From Bacteriovoracaceae bacterium (GTDB lineage Bacteria; Bdellovibrionota; Bacteriovoracia; Bacteriovoracales; Bacteriovoracaceae): a stretch of DNA of 46,941 bases. The translations under genes and the position numbers were made by a program. Positions 18,132-24,789 of the stretch are shown here, piece by piece. Below the pieces are notes generated by a model. That model was not told where the DNA came from. It saw only the letters and a program-made list of their open reading frames with translations, and ran no database searches. The DNA is taken from positions 1 through 46,941 of the forward strand of contig QKCN01000022.1 in the NCBI GenBank assembly GCA_003245675.1, in the 5' to 3' direction. Every line of letters starts with the position of its first letter. Position 1 is the stretch's first letter.

Positions 18132-18844
18132 TGATCCCCCTCTACCGCAGGTTGCTTTCTTAAACGGAACAAACTCAAGTCAATAATTTCAAGACACTGC
18201 TGTGAAAAATATTTTGTCGCATCATCAAGTGTATTTTGCATACTCGTAATATTTTTCCGGCGATCAATAAGAATCACTTCTTTTTCTTGAGAGCTTGCCC
18301 AAGGGAACGTCAGCCCGGCCATAAAGCAACGTTGCTTTTCTGGCACAGAATTTTTGAAATAAATATTTAAAAAGCCATCGACTCTCTCAAAACCTGAGGC
18401 AAGATAGGAGCCTAACTCGGGAGCTCCTTCCTCATCGAGTAGCGTGTAAAATCTCATTAAGAACAAGATTACTTGCTGATTTTCACTTTCAATATATTTG
18501 AGAAATTTTCCCCATTCAGAAGCAAGTCTTTCTTTTTCGCTTTTCCCCCACTCCTTTTTAGCCAACTGCCAAAGACTAATGATCTGATCTTCCCAAGCGG
18601 CATCAGGACGTTCGACATAAGCTTCCAACAAAAGAAAAAACTGACCAGATGTATCAATCGCTGGAGTTGGAGTCTCCTCTACTTTTTCCTCTACTGCAAC
18701 AAGCTGTTCATCTTGCACAACAACTTCTTCTTGAGTCTCAATATCTCCCAATAAGAACGAACGGATCCCTGCACGCGCGCGACGAACCTGATCACAAGCA
18801 CTGACTAAAAAAATCAAAATTATCAAAGGAAAAATAATTTTCAC
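18128..18844 (-). CDS. lipoprotein of unknown function
   Basis: A 238-residue protein with a type II signal peptide: MKIIFPLIILIFL followed by lipobox VSAC, so the mature N-terminal Cys would be lipidated and the protein anchored at the periplasmic face of a membrane. The mature part is acidic and helical, with a Glu/Val-rich linker (residues ~36-60) and no motif I recognise. The start is a GTG at 18844, chosen because TGGAG lies upstream and the signal peptide begins at once; no ATG fits. It is translationally coupled (ATGA) to the receiver/HD gene. The position suggests a periplasmic or envelope sensor or partner for the cytoplasmic signalling proteins, but this is only inferred from context. 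Confidence 0.75.
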   Translation of the reverse strand: MKIIFPLIILIFLVSACDQVRRARAGIRSFLLGDIETQEEVVVQDEQLVAVEEKVEETPTPAIDTSGQFFLLLEAYVERPDAAWEDQIISLWQLAKKEWGKSEKERLASEWGKFLKYIESENQQVILFLMRFYTLLDEEGAPELGSYLASGFERVDGFLNIYFKNSVPEKQRCFMAGLTFPWASSQEKEVILIDRRKNITSMQNTLDDATKYFSQQCLEIIDLSLFRLRKQPAVEGDQ

Positions 18845-18866
18845 ACTTCACTCCAGTTGACGAATA

Positions 18867-18893
18867 CCTATAAGACTCCTAGACTGAGACCAA
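18867..18893 (-). promoter_or_regulatory. candidate promoter for the lipoprotein-HD-PPDK_N operon
   Basis: On the minus strand TTGGTC (18893-18888) and TATAGG (18872-18867) are spaced by 15 bases, about 25 bases upstream of the GTG start. The spacing is short and the match modest. Confidence 0.3.
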
Positions 18894-18902
18894 GTCAGGG
18901 GT

Positions 18903-18918
18903 GTCCTAATTTTAGGAC
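18903..18918. promoter_or_regulatory. operator-like inverted repeat between divergent genes
   Basis: GTCCTAA-TT-TTAGGAC, perfect 7-base arms with a 2-base centre, in the 128-base gap between the divergent lipoprotein operon and the symporter gene. Position and symmetry suit a dimeric regulator acting on one or both promoters. Confidence 0.45.
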
Positions 18919-18972
18919 TGAGAACATACCCTAATAACTTGCCCTGGATAATCCCAGCGAAAGGAGACACTC

Positions 18973-20397
18973 ATGCCTTCTCTTTCTATTCCTAGTAGTA
19001 TAACGCTTATCGACTGGCTCTGCTTTACGGCAGTTTTGACCATTACCTTCATCTCCGTCATATACGGTCATATACGCCACCGCCAATTAAACGCAAAGCA
19101 TCAGCACAATAAAGAAGAAAAAATTATCGACTTACTTCTCATGGGACGCCAATTAACTCTCCCCCTATTCGTGGCAACCCTTGTCTCAACTTGGTATGGG
19201 GGAATTTTTGGAGTTACGCAAATATCTTTTGAAAAAGGAATATTCAACTTTTTTACTCAGGGAATTTTTTGGTATCTAAGCTATCTGGTCTTTGCCTTTT
19301 GGATGGTCAAAAAAATTACCCCCTATCAAGCAGTAACACTCCCTGATCTCATCGGAAAAATGTTTGGTCCCAAGGCAAAATTTCTCAGCTCCTTCTTTAA
19401 CTTTTTTAACGTCGTTCCCATTGTGTATGCCATCAGCCTGGGGCTTTTTCTACAGAGCCTCATTGGCGGAAGTTTTTTTATCATGATGCTATTAGGCATG
19501 ATCATCGTTTTGAGTTACTCCGCCTTTGGAGGCTTTAGGGCCGTTGTATTCTCGGATATCGTGCAATTTATCACCATGTATATCGCAGTCATTCTCATTA
19601 CTTATTTTTCAATCTCGCAGTTTGGATTTGTTAGCTATTTAACAAGCCATCTTCCCGAATCCCATTTTCTGCCCCAATCCGATACCAGTTGGGGCTATTT
19701 TTTTGCTTGGGGCCTTATCGCCTTCTCAACTCTTGTCGATCCTAATTTTTACCAACGCTGCTTTGCCGCCAAGACACCCCAAGTGGCTAAACATGGAATC
19801 ATCTGGGCCACCGTTTTTTGGTTTTTCTTTGATATTGGGACCACTCTAGCTGGAATGTACGCACGGGCCAAACTCCCAGAAGCTTCTTCTCAAACGGCTT
19901 TTCTCGAATATATTCTCGCCTATATGCCTGTAGGAGCTAAAGGATTTATCCTCGCAGGAATTCTGGCAACAATTCTTTCGACCATTGATTCCTACGTTTT
20001 TATTGCCGGAACAACACTCTCTTATGATTTTCTACCAACCCGGTTTCATGGAAAAAAAAGCCTTCATGCAACGGCCATTATATTTTCTGGTCTGCTCGCC
20101 GTATTTATTGCCTATTTTTTTCAAGGAAATATTAGAACAGTTTGGAAAACACTAGGTAGTTACTCTGCCGCCTGCTTATTGCTCCCCGTATGTCTGGGCC
20201 ACATTTTTCCCCGAAAATTTTCGGACAAACAATTCATTTTTGCATGTCTTTTGGGAATAATAGCAACTACTTACTGGCGCAACTGGGCCCCTAGCTGGGG
20301 TGCTCAAATCGATGAACTCTACATTGGTTGTCTAAGCACCGCCTTAGGCCTCTTTGTCTATCATCCTTTTAGCAAACAAAAATCTCTCAAAATATAG
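18973..20397 (+). CDS. sodium:solute symporter family (SSS) transporter
   Basis: A 474-residue inner-membrane protein with about 12-13 hydrophobic segments. Characteristic SSS stretches are visible: WYGGIFGVTQISFEKG after the second helix, SAFGGFRAVVFSDIVQFITMY in the middle, ALVDP-like FSTLVDPNFYQRCFAAK, and GILATILSTIDSYVFIAGTTLSYD, which carries the Ser/Asp-type Na2-site neighbourhood of the family. Substrate class cannot be assigned from this. The ATG follows AAAGGAGAC. It is divergent from the lipoprotein operon, with the IR at 18903-18918 between. A RidA gene follows 64 bases after the stop but has its own promoter-like sequence. Confidence 0.9.
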   Translation: MPSLSIPSSITLIDWLCFTAVLTITFISVIYGHIRHRQLNAKHQHNKEEKIIDLLLMGRQLTLPLFVATLVSTWYGGIFGVTQISFEKGIFNFFTQGIFWYLSYLVFAFWMVKKITPYQAVTLPDLIGKMFGPKAKFLSSFFNFFNVVPIVYAISLGLFLQSLIGGSFFIMMLLGMIIVLSYSAFGGFRAVVFSDIVQFITMYIAVILITYFSISQFGFVSYLTSHLPESHFLPQSDTSWGYFFAWGLIAFSTLVDPNFYQRCFAAKTPQVAKHGIIWATVFWFFFDIGTTLAGMYARAKLPEASSQTAFLEYILAYMPVGAKGFILAGILATILSTIDSYVFIAGTTLSYDFLPTRFHGKKSLHATAIIFSGLLAVFIAYFFQGNIRTVWKTLGSYSAACLLLPVCLGHIFPRKFSDKQFIFACLLGIIATTYWRNWAPSWGAQIDELYIGCLSTALGLFVYHPFSKQKSLKI

Positions 20398-20401
20398 ATT
20401 T

Positions 20402-20428
20402 TTGTTTTTACGTTCAATTTCCTATAAT
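20402..20428 (+). promoter_or_regulatory. candidate promoter of ridA
   Basis: A perfect TATAAT (20423-20428) lies in the gap after the symporter stop, with TTGTTT (15-base spacer) or TTTGTT (16) upstream. The ridA start is 34 bases downstream with AGGAGG in between. Confidence 0.5.
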
Positions 20429-20461
20429 AAAGATCTCAATAAAACTTTACAGGAGGATTTC

Positions 20462-20836
20462 ATGAAAAACTTTGTTAATGCGGCCAAAGCTCCTGCGGCA
20501 GTGGGCACCTATTCTCAAGGCGTCGAACTAAATGGCGTTTATTATTTTTCGGGTATGCTTCCCCTCGACCCTAGCACCATGGAAGTAAAAACAGATGTAC
20601 AAGAACAAATTGATCAAATTTTGAGCAACATTGATGGACTATTAGAAGGATGTAATATCACTCGCAAAAATATCATCAAAACGACTGTCTTTTTAACTGA
20701 CCTCAAAGACTTTGGCATGATCAACGCAGCTTATGAAAAATATTTTGAAAAGCCTTATCCTGCCAGAAGTTGTGTACAAGTTGCAGCACTCCCCCGCGGC
20801 GTAAATGTAGAAATCGAAGTCATTGCCCATAAATAG
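20462..20836 (+). CDS. ridA: RidA family reactive enamine/imine deaminase
   Basis: A 124-residue protein, the standard length for the RidA/YjgF/UK114 family, which hydrolyses reactive enamine/imine intermediates (for example 2-aminoacrylate) released by PLP enzymes. Family signatures are PAAVGTYSQGVELNGVYYFSG at the N-terminus and YPARSCVQVAALPRGVNVEIEVIA at the C-terminus, where the Arg of PARS binds the substrate carboxylate. The ATG at 20462 has a perfect AGGAGG seven bases upstream; the frame is open for 36 more codons upstream, but that part overlaps the symporter gene and is not family-like. The next gene starts immediately after the stop, so the two are probably one transcript. Confidence 0.95.
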   Translation: MKNFVNAAKAPAAVGTYSQGVELNGVYYFSGMLPLDPSTMEVKTDVQEQIDQILSNIDGLLEGCNITRKNIIKTTVFLTDLKDFGMINAAYEKYFEKPYPARSCVQVAALPRGVNVEIEVIAHK

Positions 20837-21499
20837 ATGGCATACGGATATAAATACATATTCGAAGGAAAAAAACCCTTGTGGGAAATATGGCTATGGC
20901 GGCTCAGCGCAGCTGTCATAGCCGCTCTACTTGTTTTTTCTCTTTTTTGTATTTACCTTCCCCTCCACGCCAAGAAAAAAAATCAACAAGCTGATGAAAT
21001 TTTTTACCAAAAATCAGCTGATTTAATTGTCGTTTTTACAGGAGATGCTGGTCGCATTTCTTATGCTATTCAAAAAGCCAAAGAATCACCCAAAACACGC
21101 GTTCTCATCTCTGGAGTCTATGCGGCCAACACGCTAAAAAACATTCTCGACAAAGAGGACCTCACTGAGCTTCAGGCTCAGCAAATCGAAATCGACTACC
21201 TAGCACGCAATACTATTGAGAACGTTTTTTATACATTAAGACATCTCAGCGAACTGCGCTTTATCAAAAAAGTTCTCGTCATATCCAGCGATTACCACCT
21301 AGCGCGCATTCAATTACTTTTTTCCAAAATGGAACCCAACTATTCGACAGATAATCAAGTCGAATTCTACTTTCAAGGAACCCCCACCGACTACGGCCAA
21401 TGGCGTAATATCAAGATATTGGCATTAGAAGTTCTAAAACTTTTCAACACCACCCTCTATCTGTGGGGCTGGGAAAACGACATTCCAGAAGCCAAATAA
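20837..21499 (+). CDS. DUF218 (YdcF/ElyC/SanA-like) membrane-anchored protein
   Basis: A 220-residue protein with one N-terminal transmembrane helix (residues ~20-42, AAVIAALLVFSLFCIYLPL) followed by a DUF218-type domain facing the periplasm. SADLIVVFTGDAGRISYAI gives the first strand with its Gly-Asp turn. ARNTIENVFYTL and KKVLVISSDYHLAR carry the conserved Asn, Ser and His stretch of this family, several members of which affect envelope integrity. The start codon abuts the ridA stop with no gap, and there is no clear Shine-Dalgarno, so translation is probably coupled. Biochemical role is unknown. Confidence 0.8.
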   Translation: MAYGYKYIFEGKKPLWEIWLWRLSAAVIAALLVFSLFCIYLPLHAKKKNQQADEIFYQKSADLIVVFTGDAGRISYAIQKAKESPKTRVLISGVYAANTLKNILDKEDLTELQAQQIEIDYLARNTIENVFYTLRHLSELRFIKKVLVISSDYHLARIQLLFSKMEPNYSTDNQVEFYFQGTPTDYGQWRNIKILALEVLKLFNTTLYLWGWENDIPEAK

Positions 21500-21540
21500 A
21501 CAATCTTTAGTTTTTGCCTAAAAATGACGATAAATAGATA

Positions 21541-22284
21541 ATGAAGTTAATTGTTTTTATTATCTTTTTACTTTCTTCTCTGGCCAGTGCAACAACTTGC
21601 TCTCCTTTCTTATTAAAAATGCCTGCTCTGCCTCAAATAAATGAAACTTTTTTGACGACATGCTTTCCTCAGATTGGCGAAAATGCAAAACTCAAAAAAA
21701 GCCTACTCGTACTTTTTAAGCGCTATCAAGATAATGCCGAGGTTAAAAATTTAGCCAAATTACTCAGCTCTCGTACCGAGATCGAATTAAGCGGAAAACT
21801 GCAAGGCGATATGAGAGTCGTATATGAAAATAATACTATTCACTATCATATTCCCATTATTCAGCTGCGATCCAACTCTTCAGAGCTCCTTCAACTGGGA
21901 GAATATTCTGACCATATCAGCACGGAATTTTCAAAGCTCATGACGAGCATCAGCCTCTCGGCCCTAGAAAAAGCTCATTTTATGCCAGAGCTTAAACAAA
22001 TCAAAATAACAGGCCATGCGGTCGTCAACGAAAGACTTGCTGGCATTCTTAGCGATTTAGGATTTCATCCCCTCTTCGTCAATCGCCGTCTTACCGCAGA
22101 GGAGCTAAAAACAATTTATCAAGATAGAAAAATTCCTCCAACTCTTGAGGAATTCGTCGATTGGCAAAAAGTAAAAGAAGCAAAACAAGGTGCTGGCTTT
22201 TACACCGAAGAGCAGGGACTTAAGATCACCGAAGAGGGACAAACCTCTGTAACTTTCGAGCTGTCCCTCATTGATAAAGAATAG
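21541..22284 (+). CDS. secreted protein of unknown function
   Basis: A 247-residue protein with a Sec signal peptide (MKLIVFIIFLLSSLASA, cleavage probably before TTCSPF). The mature part has two early Cys residues (TTCSPF... TTCFPQ) that could form a disulfide, then a mixed alpha/beta region with no recognised motif. The only notable feature is ALEKAHFMPELKQIKITGHAVVN, where strand and helix pattern resembles a small sandwich domain. The ribosome binding site is weak, 42 bases after the DUF218 gene, so it may belong to the ridA transcript. It converges with the S1/P1 nuclease gene, only two bases separating the stop codons. Confidence 0.65.
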   Translation: MKLIVFIIFLLSSLASATTCSPFLLKMPALPQINETFLTTCFPQIGENAKLKKSLLVLFKRYQDNAEVKNLAKLLSSRTEIELSGKLQGDMRVVYENNTIHYHIPIIQLRSNSSELLQLGEYSDHISTEFSKLMTSISLSALEKAHFMPELKQIKITGHAVVNERLAGILSDLGFHPLFVNRRLTAEELKTIYQDRKIPPTLEEFVDWQKVKEAKQGAGFYTEEQGLKITEEGQTSVTFELSLIDKE

Positions 22285-22286
22285 AA

Positions 22287-23153
22287 TTAAGGCAGCTTTA
22301 ACTCAGGAAGCCCCTTCCAAAAATCTTCTAATTTTTTTCTTTCACGGCTTCGCTCTTTTTGAGATTTCCTATCCACACTCTTGGGAACATAAATTTCATT
22401 AAGAACGGAAGCAAGTCGTAAGCCTGCCTTTAATAATTGCTCTTTCACAGTCGGTAGATGCTTATAGGTATAGGCAAAAGCGGGATATTTGGTTGTTGGC
22501 CAATTATACGCTTCCTTGTTGTTGGCCAATAATTTTTGCTGTGTCTCGTCCATCCAATTGAGAAATCCTCCACTCATTATTTCTTTATTTTCTTTATCAC
22601 TTGAGCGATGAATCAAGTTTACCATTTCGGTATAGCTCAATTTCTGCAAATCAATCATCTCATGATCCCAAACATAGTGAAGGTTTGAATCGTAATAAAA
22701 CCACTTTACTTCAAACTGGCTTCCCCCCTTATTCTCCTTATCGCCCAAATGAAAAGGTTGATGAAAATCGCCCATATAGTGAACTAAGTAGTTTAAAGCT
22801 TCTTTTTTCTTTGCGAGTTTAGACTTTTTATTTTTAAGAACATCAATCATGCGAAAAATCGCCCGCAAAACATCTCCTTCGGGAAGCTTTTCATTTTCAA
22901 AATAACTTTTGCCATTGAGGTTCACATAATGCCAAGGAAAGCTAGACTTAAAGCGGAGATCATTGCGCACATCATCTGCCCAATTGGCGACAAAGGCGAG
23001 AGGCATTTTCTCAGTCAATTTCATCACTTCTTTTTCAGTCTTTTTTTCTAAATTTTTCTCAGCAATTTCCGCAATCGTCATATGCCCAATACGTCCCCAG
23101 CCAAAAGCATTCAGCGACACCACAAGAAAAAGACAAGTAAAAACTAATTTCAT
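22287..23153 (-). CDS. secreted S1/P1-type zinc nuclease
   Basis: A 288-residue member of the S1/P1 nuclease family, tri-zinc enzymes that cut single-stranded nucleic acids and 3'-nucleotides. The signal peptide (MKLVFTCLFLVVSLNAFG) would leave Trp as the mature N-terminus, which the family needs as a zinc ligand: WGRIGH. Other ligands are all visible: ANWADDVR, FPWHYVN, LVHYMGDFHQPFHLGD and HYVWDHEMI. The ATG at 23153 is chosen for AGAGGT upstream and the clean signal peptide. A longer frame to 23258 is not convincing. A basic tail (KSQKERSRERKK) is unusual for the family and may help bind nucleic acid. Probably used to scavenge nucleotides in the periplasm or outside. Confidence 0.92.
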   Translation of the reverse strand: MKLVFTCLFLVVSLNAFGWGRIGHMTIAEIAEKNLEKKTEKEVMKLTEKMPLAFVANWADDVRNDLRFKSSFPWHYVNLNGKSYFENEKLPEGDVLRAIFRMIDVLKNKKSKLAKKKEALNYLVHYMGDFHQPFHLGDKENKGGSQFEVKWFYYDSNLHYVWDHEMIDLQKLSYTEMVNLIHRSSDKENKEIMSGGFLNWMDETQQKLLANNKEAYNWPTTKYPAFAYTYKHLPTVKEQLLKAGLRLASVLNEIYVPKSVDRKSQKERSRERKKLEDFWKGLPELKLP

Positions 23154-23194
23154 AGATACCTCTAGTTTGTTATGATCTTTCTCAGGAGAAAACA

Positions 23195-23422
23195 ATGAAC
23201 GAATTAAACGAGAAAGAAAGAAAATTATTTCACGACTTTCATTCCAAATTAGCCTCAATTGACGCCGCTGTAAAGATGATCAAAAGAGGACTGTCCACCC
23301 AAAAGCACGACCTCATTGCAGAATACACTCCCCCCATTGATCAAGCTCTATCAGAGCTCAAACGCAAATGGGACGAGATTAAAGAAAAATGTCAAAATGA
23401 AAGACTCAGTCCAAAAGATTAA
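23195..23422 (+). CDS. small charged helical protein, unknown
   Basis: A 75-residue, highly charged protein predicted to be almost all helix, possibly a coiled coil (ALSELKRKWDEIKEKCQNE). No family recognised. The ATG follows CAGGAGAAAACA, a strong ribosome binding site, and TATGAT (23171-23176) sits in front as a plausible -10, so I treat it as a real gene. It is divergent from the S1/P1 nuclease and its last 17 bases overlap the end of the convergent gene at 23406. Confidence 0.6.
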   Translation: MNELNEKERKLFHDFHSKLASIDAAVKMIKRGLSTQKHDLIAEYTPPIDQALSELKRKWDEIKEKCQNERLSPKD

Positions 23423-24578
23423 CAAGTCCCAACATTTGTAAAGAAGCCTCTAGTAAGTCTCTGCAATCTCCCGAAAATACCAGTTGGTGATTACCTAGAC
23501 TCATCTTTTTAATTTTTGCCAAAATCTCAGGCTTGACCTGAAAAGTCGCTTGGGTGCGACAAGAAGATTCATCATAAGGAGATGAACAAGCTTTTGCCTG
23601 ATACAAAAAGTACTCATTTAAATCTGATGAAAGACGTAAAACTACAACATCTTTTAGAGAGGTTTCTCCCCGAATGGCCATGCCAATCCCCGTTTCATAG
23701 TGTGTATCTATCGCATAGCTTGTTGTCTTATTAGGAGCAATTGTACAATGGGCCAAACCCAAAAAACCTTGAACAACATCCATTTTGGCAATATTGCACA
23801 TCCAAGGAATCTCTTTACATATGTGCTTTCCAATGAGCATACCAACGGCCGCCACAAGATCTCCCTCGCAAGCAGCAGGAATATTGTTGTTATTTAAAAG
23901 TGCCAAAGAAAGGCAGCCAGTAAGCCCTCTTTCTTTTACTAAGGAAAAACATTCTACCGTCAAAGCATCTAGCCCTTCTTTTTGAATTTGTCTGGAAAAA
24001 GCATCATGAACCTGAGACGCTTGGGCCAACTCGGAAGTTGCTTGATACTCCCCTTTAAAAAAGTTGATAAACTCTGTGGAATCACTTTTGAATTCTATAC
24101 TTTCCCAATTGTATTTTTTGACTTCAATTCCCAATTTCTCTTTTAATAAAGACAGATTCACCCCTGAAGCAATTAACCAAGGAGAGCGTTCACCAATTAG
24201 GCCAATCTTTCTCCCCTTCAACTCAGTTAAGCGTTTGGCGGCCAACAAAAAGAATTTCAATTCTTCTCTATCTTGGGCCTCTTCAACATTGAATAAGTAA
24301 ATGGTTTTATTTTCCTTTCGTAGACTTGCTAAAATCTCTAAGGCTGCCGCGAGTGAATTATCTGTTCCATGCGCGAGTAGGATAATTGTTTTAAATGGAC
24401 CAGAAATCTTTTGCGCAAAATGCTCTGAACCACCCGTCAAAACTGATAAAAATAAAATTTCTTCATGCTGAAAATCAACATTAACTTTATTTATGCATAA
24501 AATATTATTTATTTTATCGGACAATTTCCCAATAATTTCAGTTGAGGCACCATCAAAATATACATTCGCAAAACTCAT
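23406..24578 (-). CDS. L-fucose/L-arabinose isomerase-fold protein
   Basis: A 390-residue protein related to the C-terminal half of the fucose/arabinose isomerase superfamily. Residues ~205-260 contain the diagnostic run: DALTVECFSLVKERGLTGCLSLALLN then IPAACEGDLVAAVGMLI. CEGD supplies the Glu/Asp metal ligands of that family, and TVEC is also conserved. An N-terminal Rossmann-like part (residues ~60-170, KTIILLAHGTDNSLAAALEIL, RKIGLIGERSPWLIASG) matches the fold's substrate and cofactor half, but the protein is some 100-200 residues shorter than FucI or AraA. Substrate unknown and no sugar-utilisation genes adjoin. ATG 24578 follows GAGGAAA. Promoter and palindrome lie just upstream. Confidence 0.75.
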   Translation of the reverse strand: MSFANVYFDGASTEIIGKLSDKINNILCINKVNVDFQHEEILFLSVLTGGSEHFAQKISGPFKTIILLAHGTDNSLAAALEILASLRKENKTIYLFNVEEAQDREELKFFLLAAKRLTELKGRKIGLIGERSPWLIASGVNLSLLKEKLGIEVKKYNWESIEFKSDSTEFINFFKGEYQATSELAQASQVHDAFSRQIQKEGLDALTVECFSLVKERGLTGCLSLALLNNNNIPAACEGDLVAAVGMLIGKHICKEIPWMCNIAKMDVVQGFLGLAHCTIAPNKTTSYAIDTHYETGIGMAIRGETSLKDVVVLRLSSDLNEYFLYQAKACSSPYDESSCRTQATFQVKPEILAKIKKMSLGNHQLVFSGDCRDLLEASLQMLGLVNLLD

Positions 24579-24596
24579 TCTTTCCTCTTTTATTTT

Positions 24597-24608
24597 AGCT
24601 AATTAGCT
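24597..24608. promoter_or_regulatory. operator-like palindrome upstream of the isomerase-fold gene
   Basis: AGCTAATTAGCT, a perfect 12-base palindrome between the candidate -10 (24632-24627) and the start codon at 24578, about 12-23 bases downstream of the expected transcription start. A regulator bound there would block elongation. Confidence 0.4.
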
Positions 24609-24626
24609 CGCTAAATAAATTTTACT

Positions 24627-24656
24627 ATTATACGCTTTTATATTTTATCAGAAGCT
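24627..24656 (-). promoter_or_regulatory. candidate promoter of the isomerase-fold gene
   Basis: On the minus strand a perfect TATAAT (24632-24627) is preceded by CTTCTG/TTCTGA at 15-16 bases. The leader to the ATG at 24578 would be about 40 bases. Confidence 0.45.
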
Positions 24657-24751
24657 CATTGAGAATACCCCCTATTTTTGCTAGTTTCATTAGCGAAACA
24701 AATTGCTAAAGGCATCCTCCTTGTTTTCCTTTTTAGGGTGTTTTTAAGCAT

Positions 24752-24789
24752 AACCTCCATTGAAGAATCAATTCAATGGAGGTTTTTTT
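24752..24789 (+). promoter_or_regulatory. terminator-like hairpin that sequesters the Shine-Dalgarno of the downstream lipoprotein
   Basis: AACCTCCATTGAA (24752-24764) pairs perfectly over 13 bp with TTCAATGGAGGTT (24772-24784) around a 7-base loop. GGAGG (24778-24782), seven bases before the ATG at 24790, is the only Shine-Dalgarno and lies wholly inside the 3' arm. The stem is followed by a T-run that reaches the start codon, so the same element looks like an intrinsic terminator. A second CCTCC at 24716-24720 could compete for the GGAGG. Structure is seen in the sequence; regulation is inferred. Confidence 0.75.

Noticed and set aside
20354-20461. N-terminal extension of RidA
   Set aside because: Overlaps the symporter end and lacks family similarity; the AGGAGG before 20462 fixes the start.
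23154-23258. N-terminal extension of the S1/P1 nuclease
   Set aside because: Would remove the signal peptide from the N-terminus and the required mature Trp; AGAGGT before 23153 is better.
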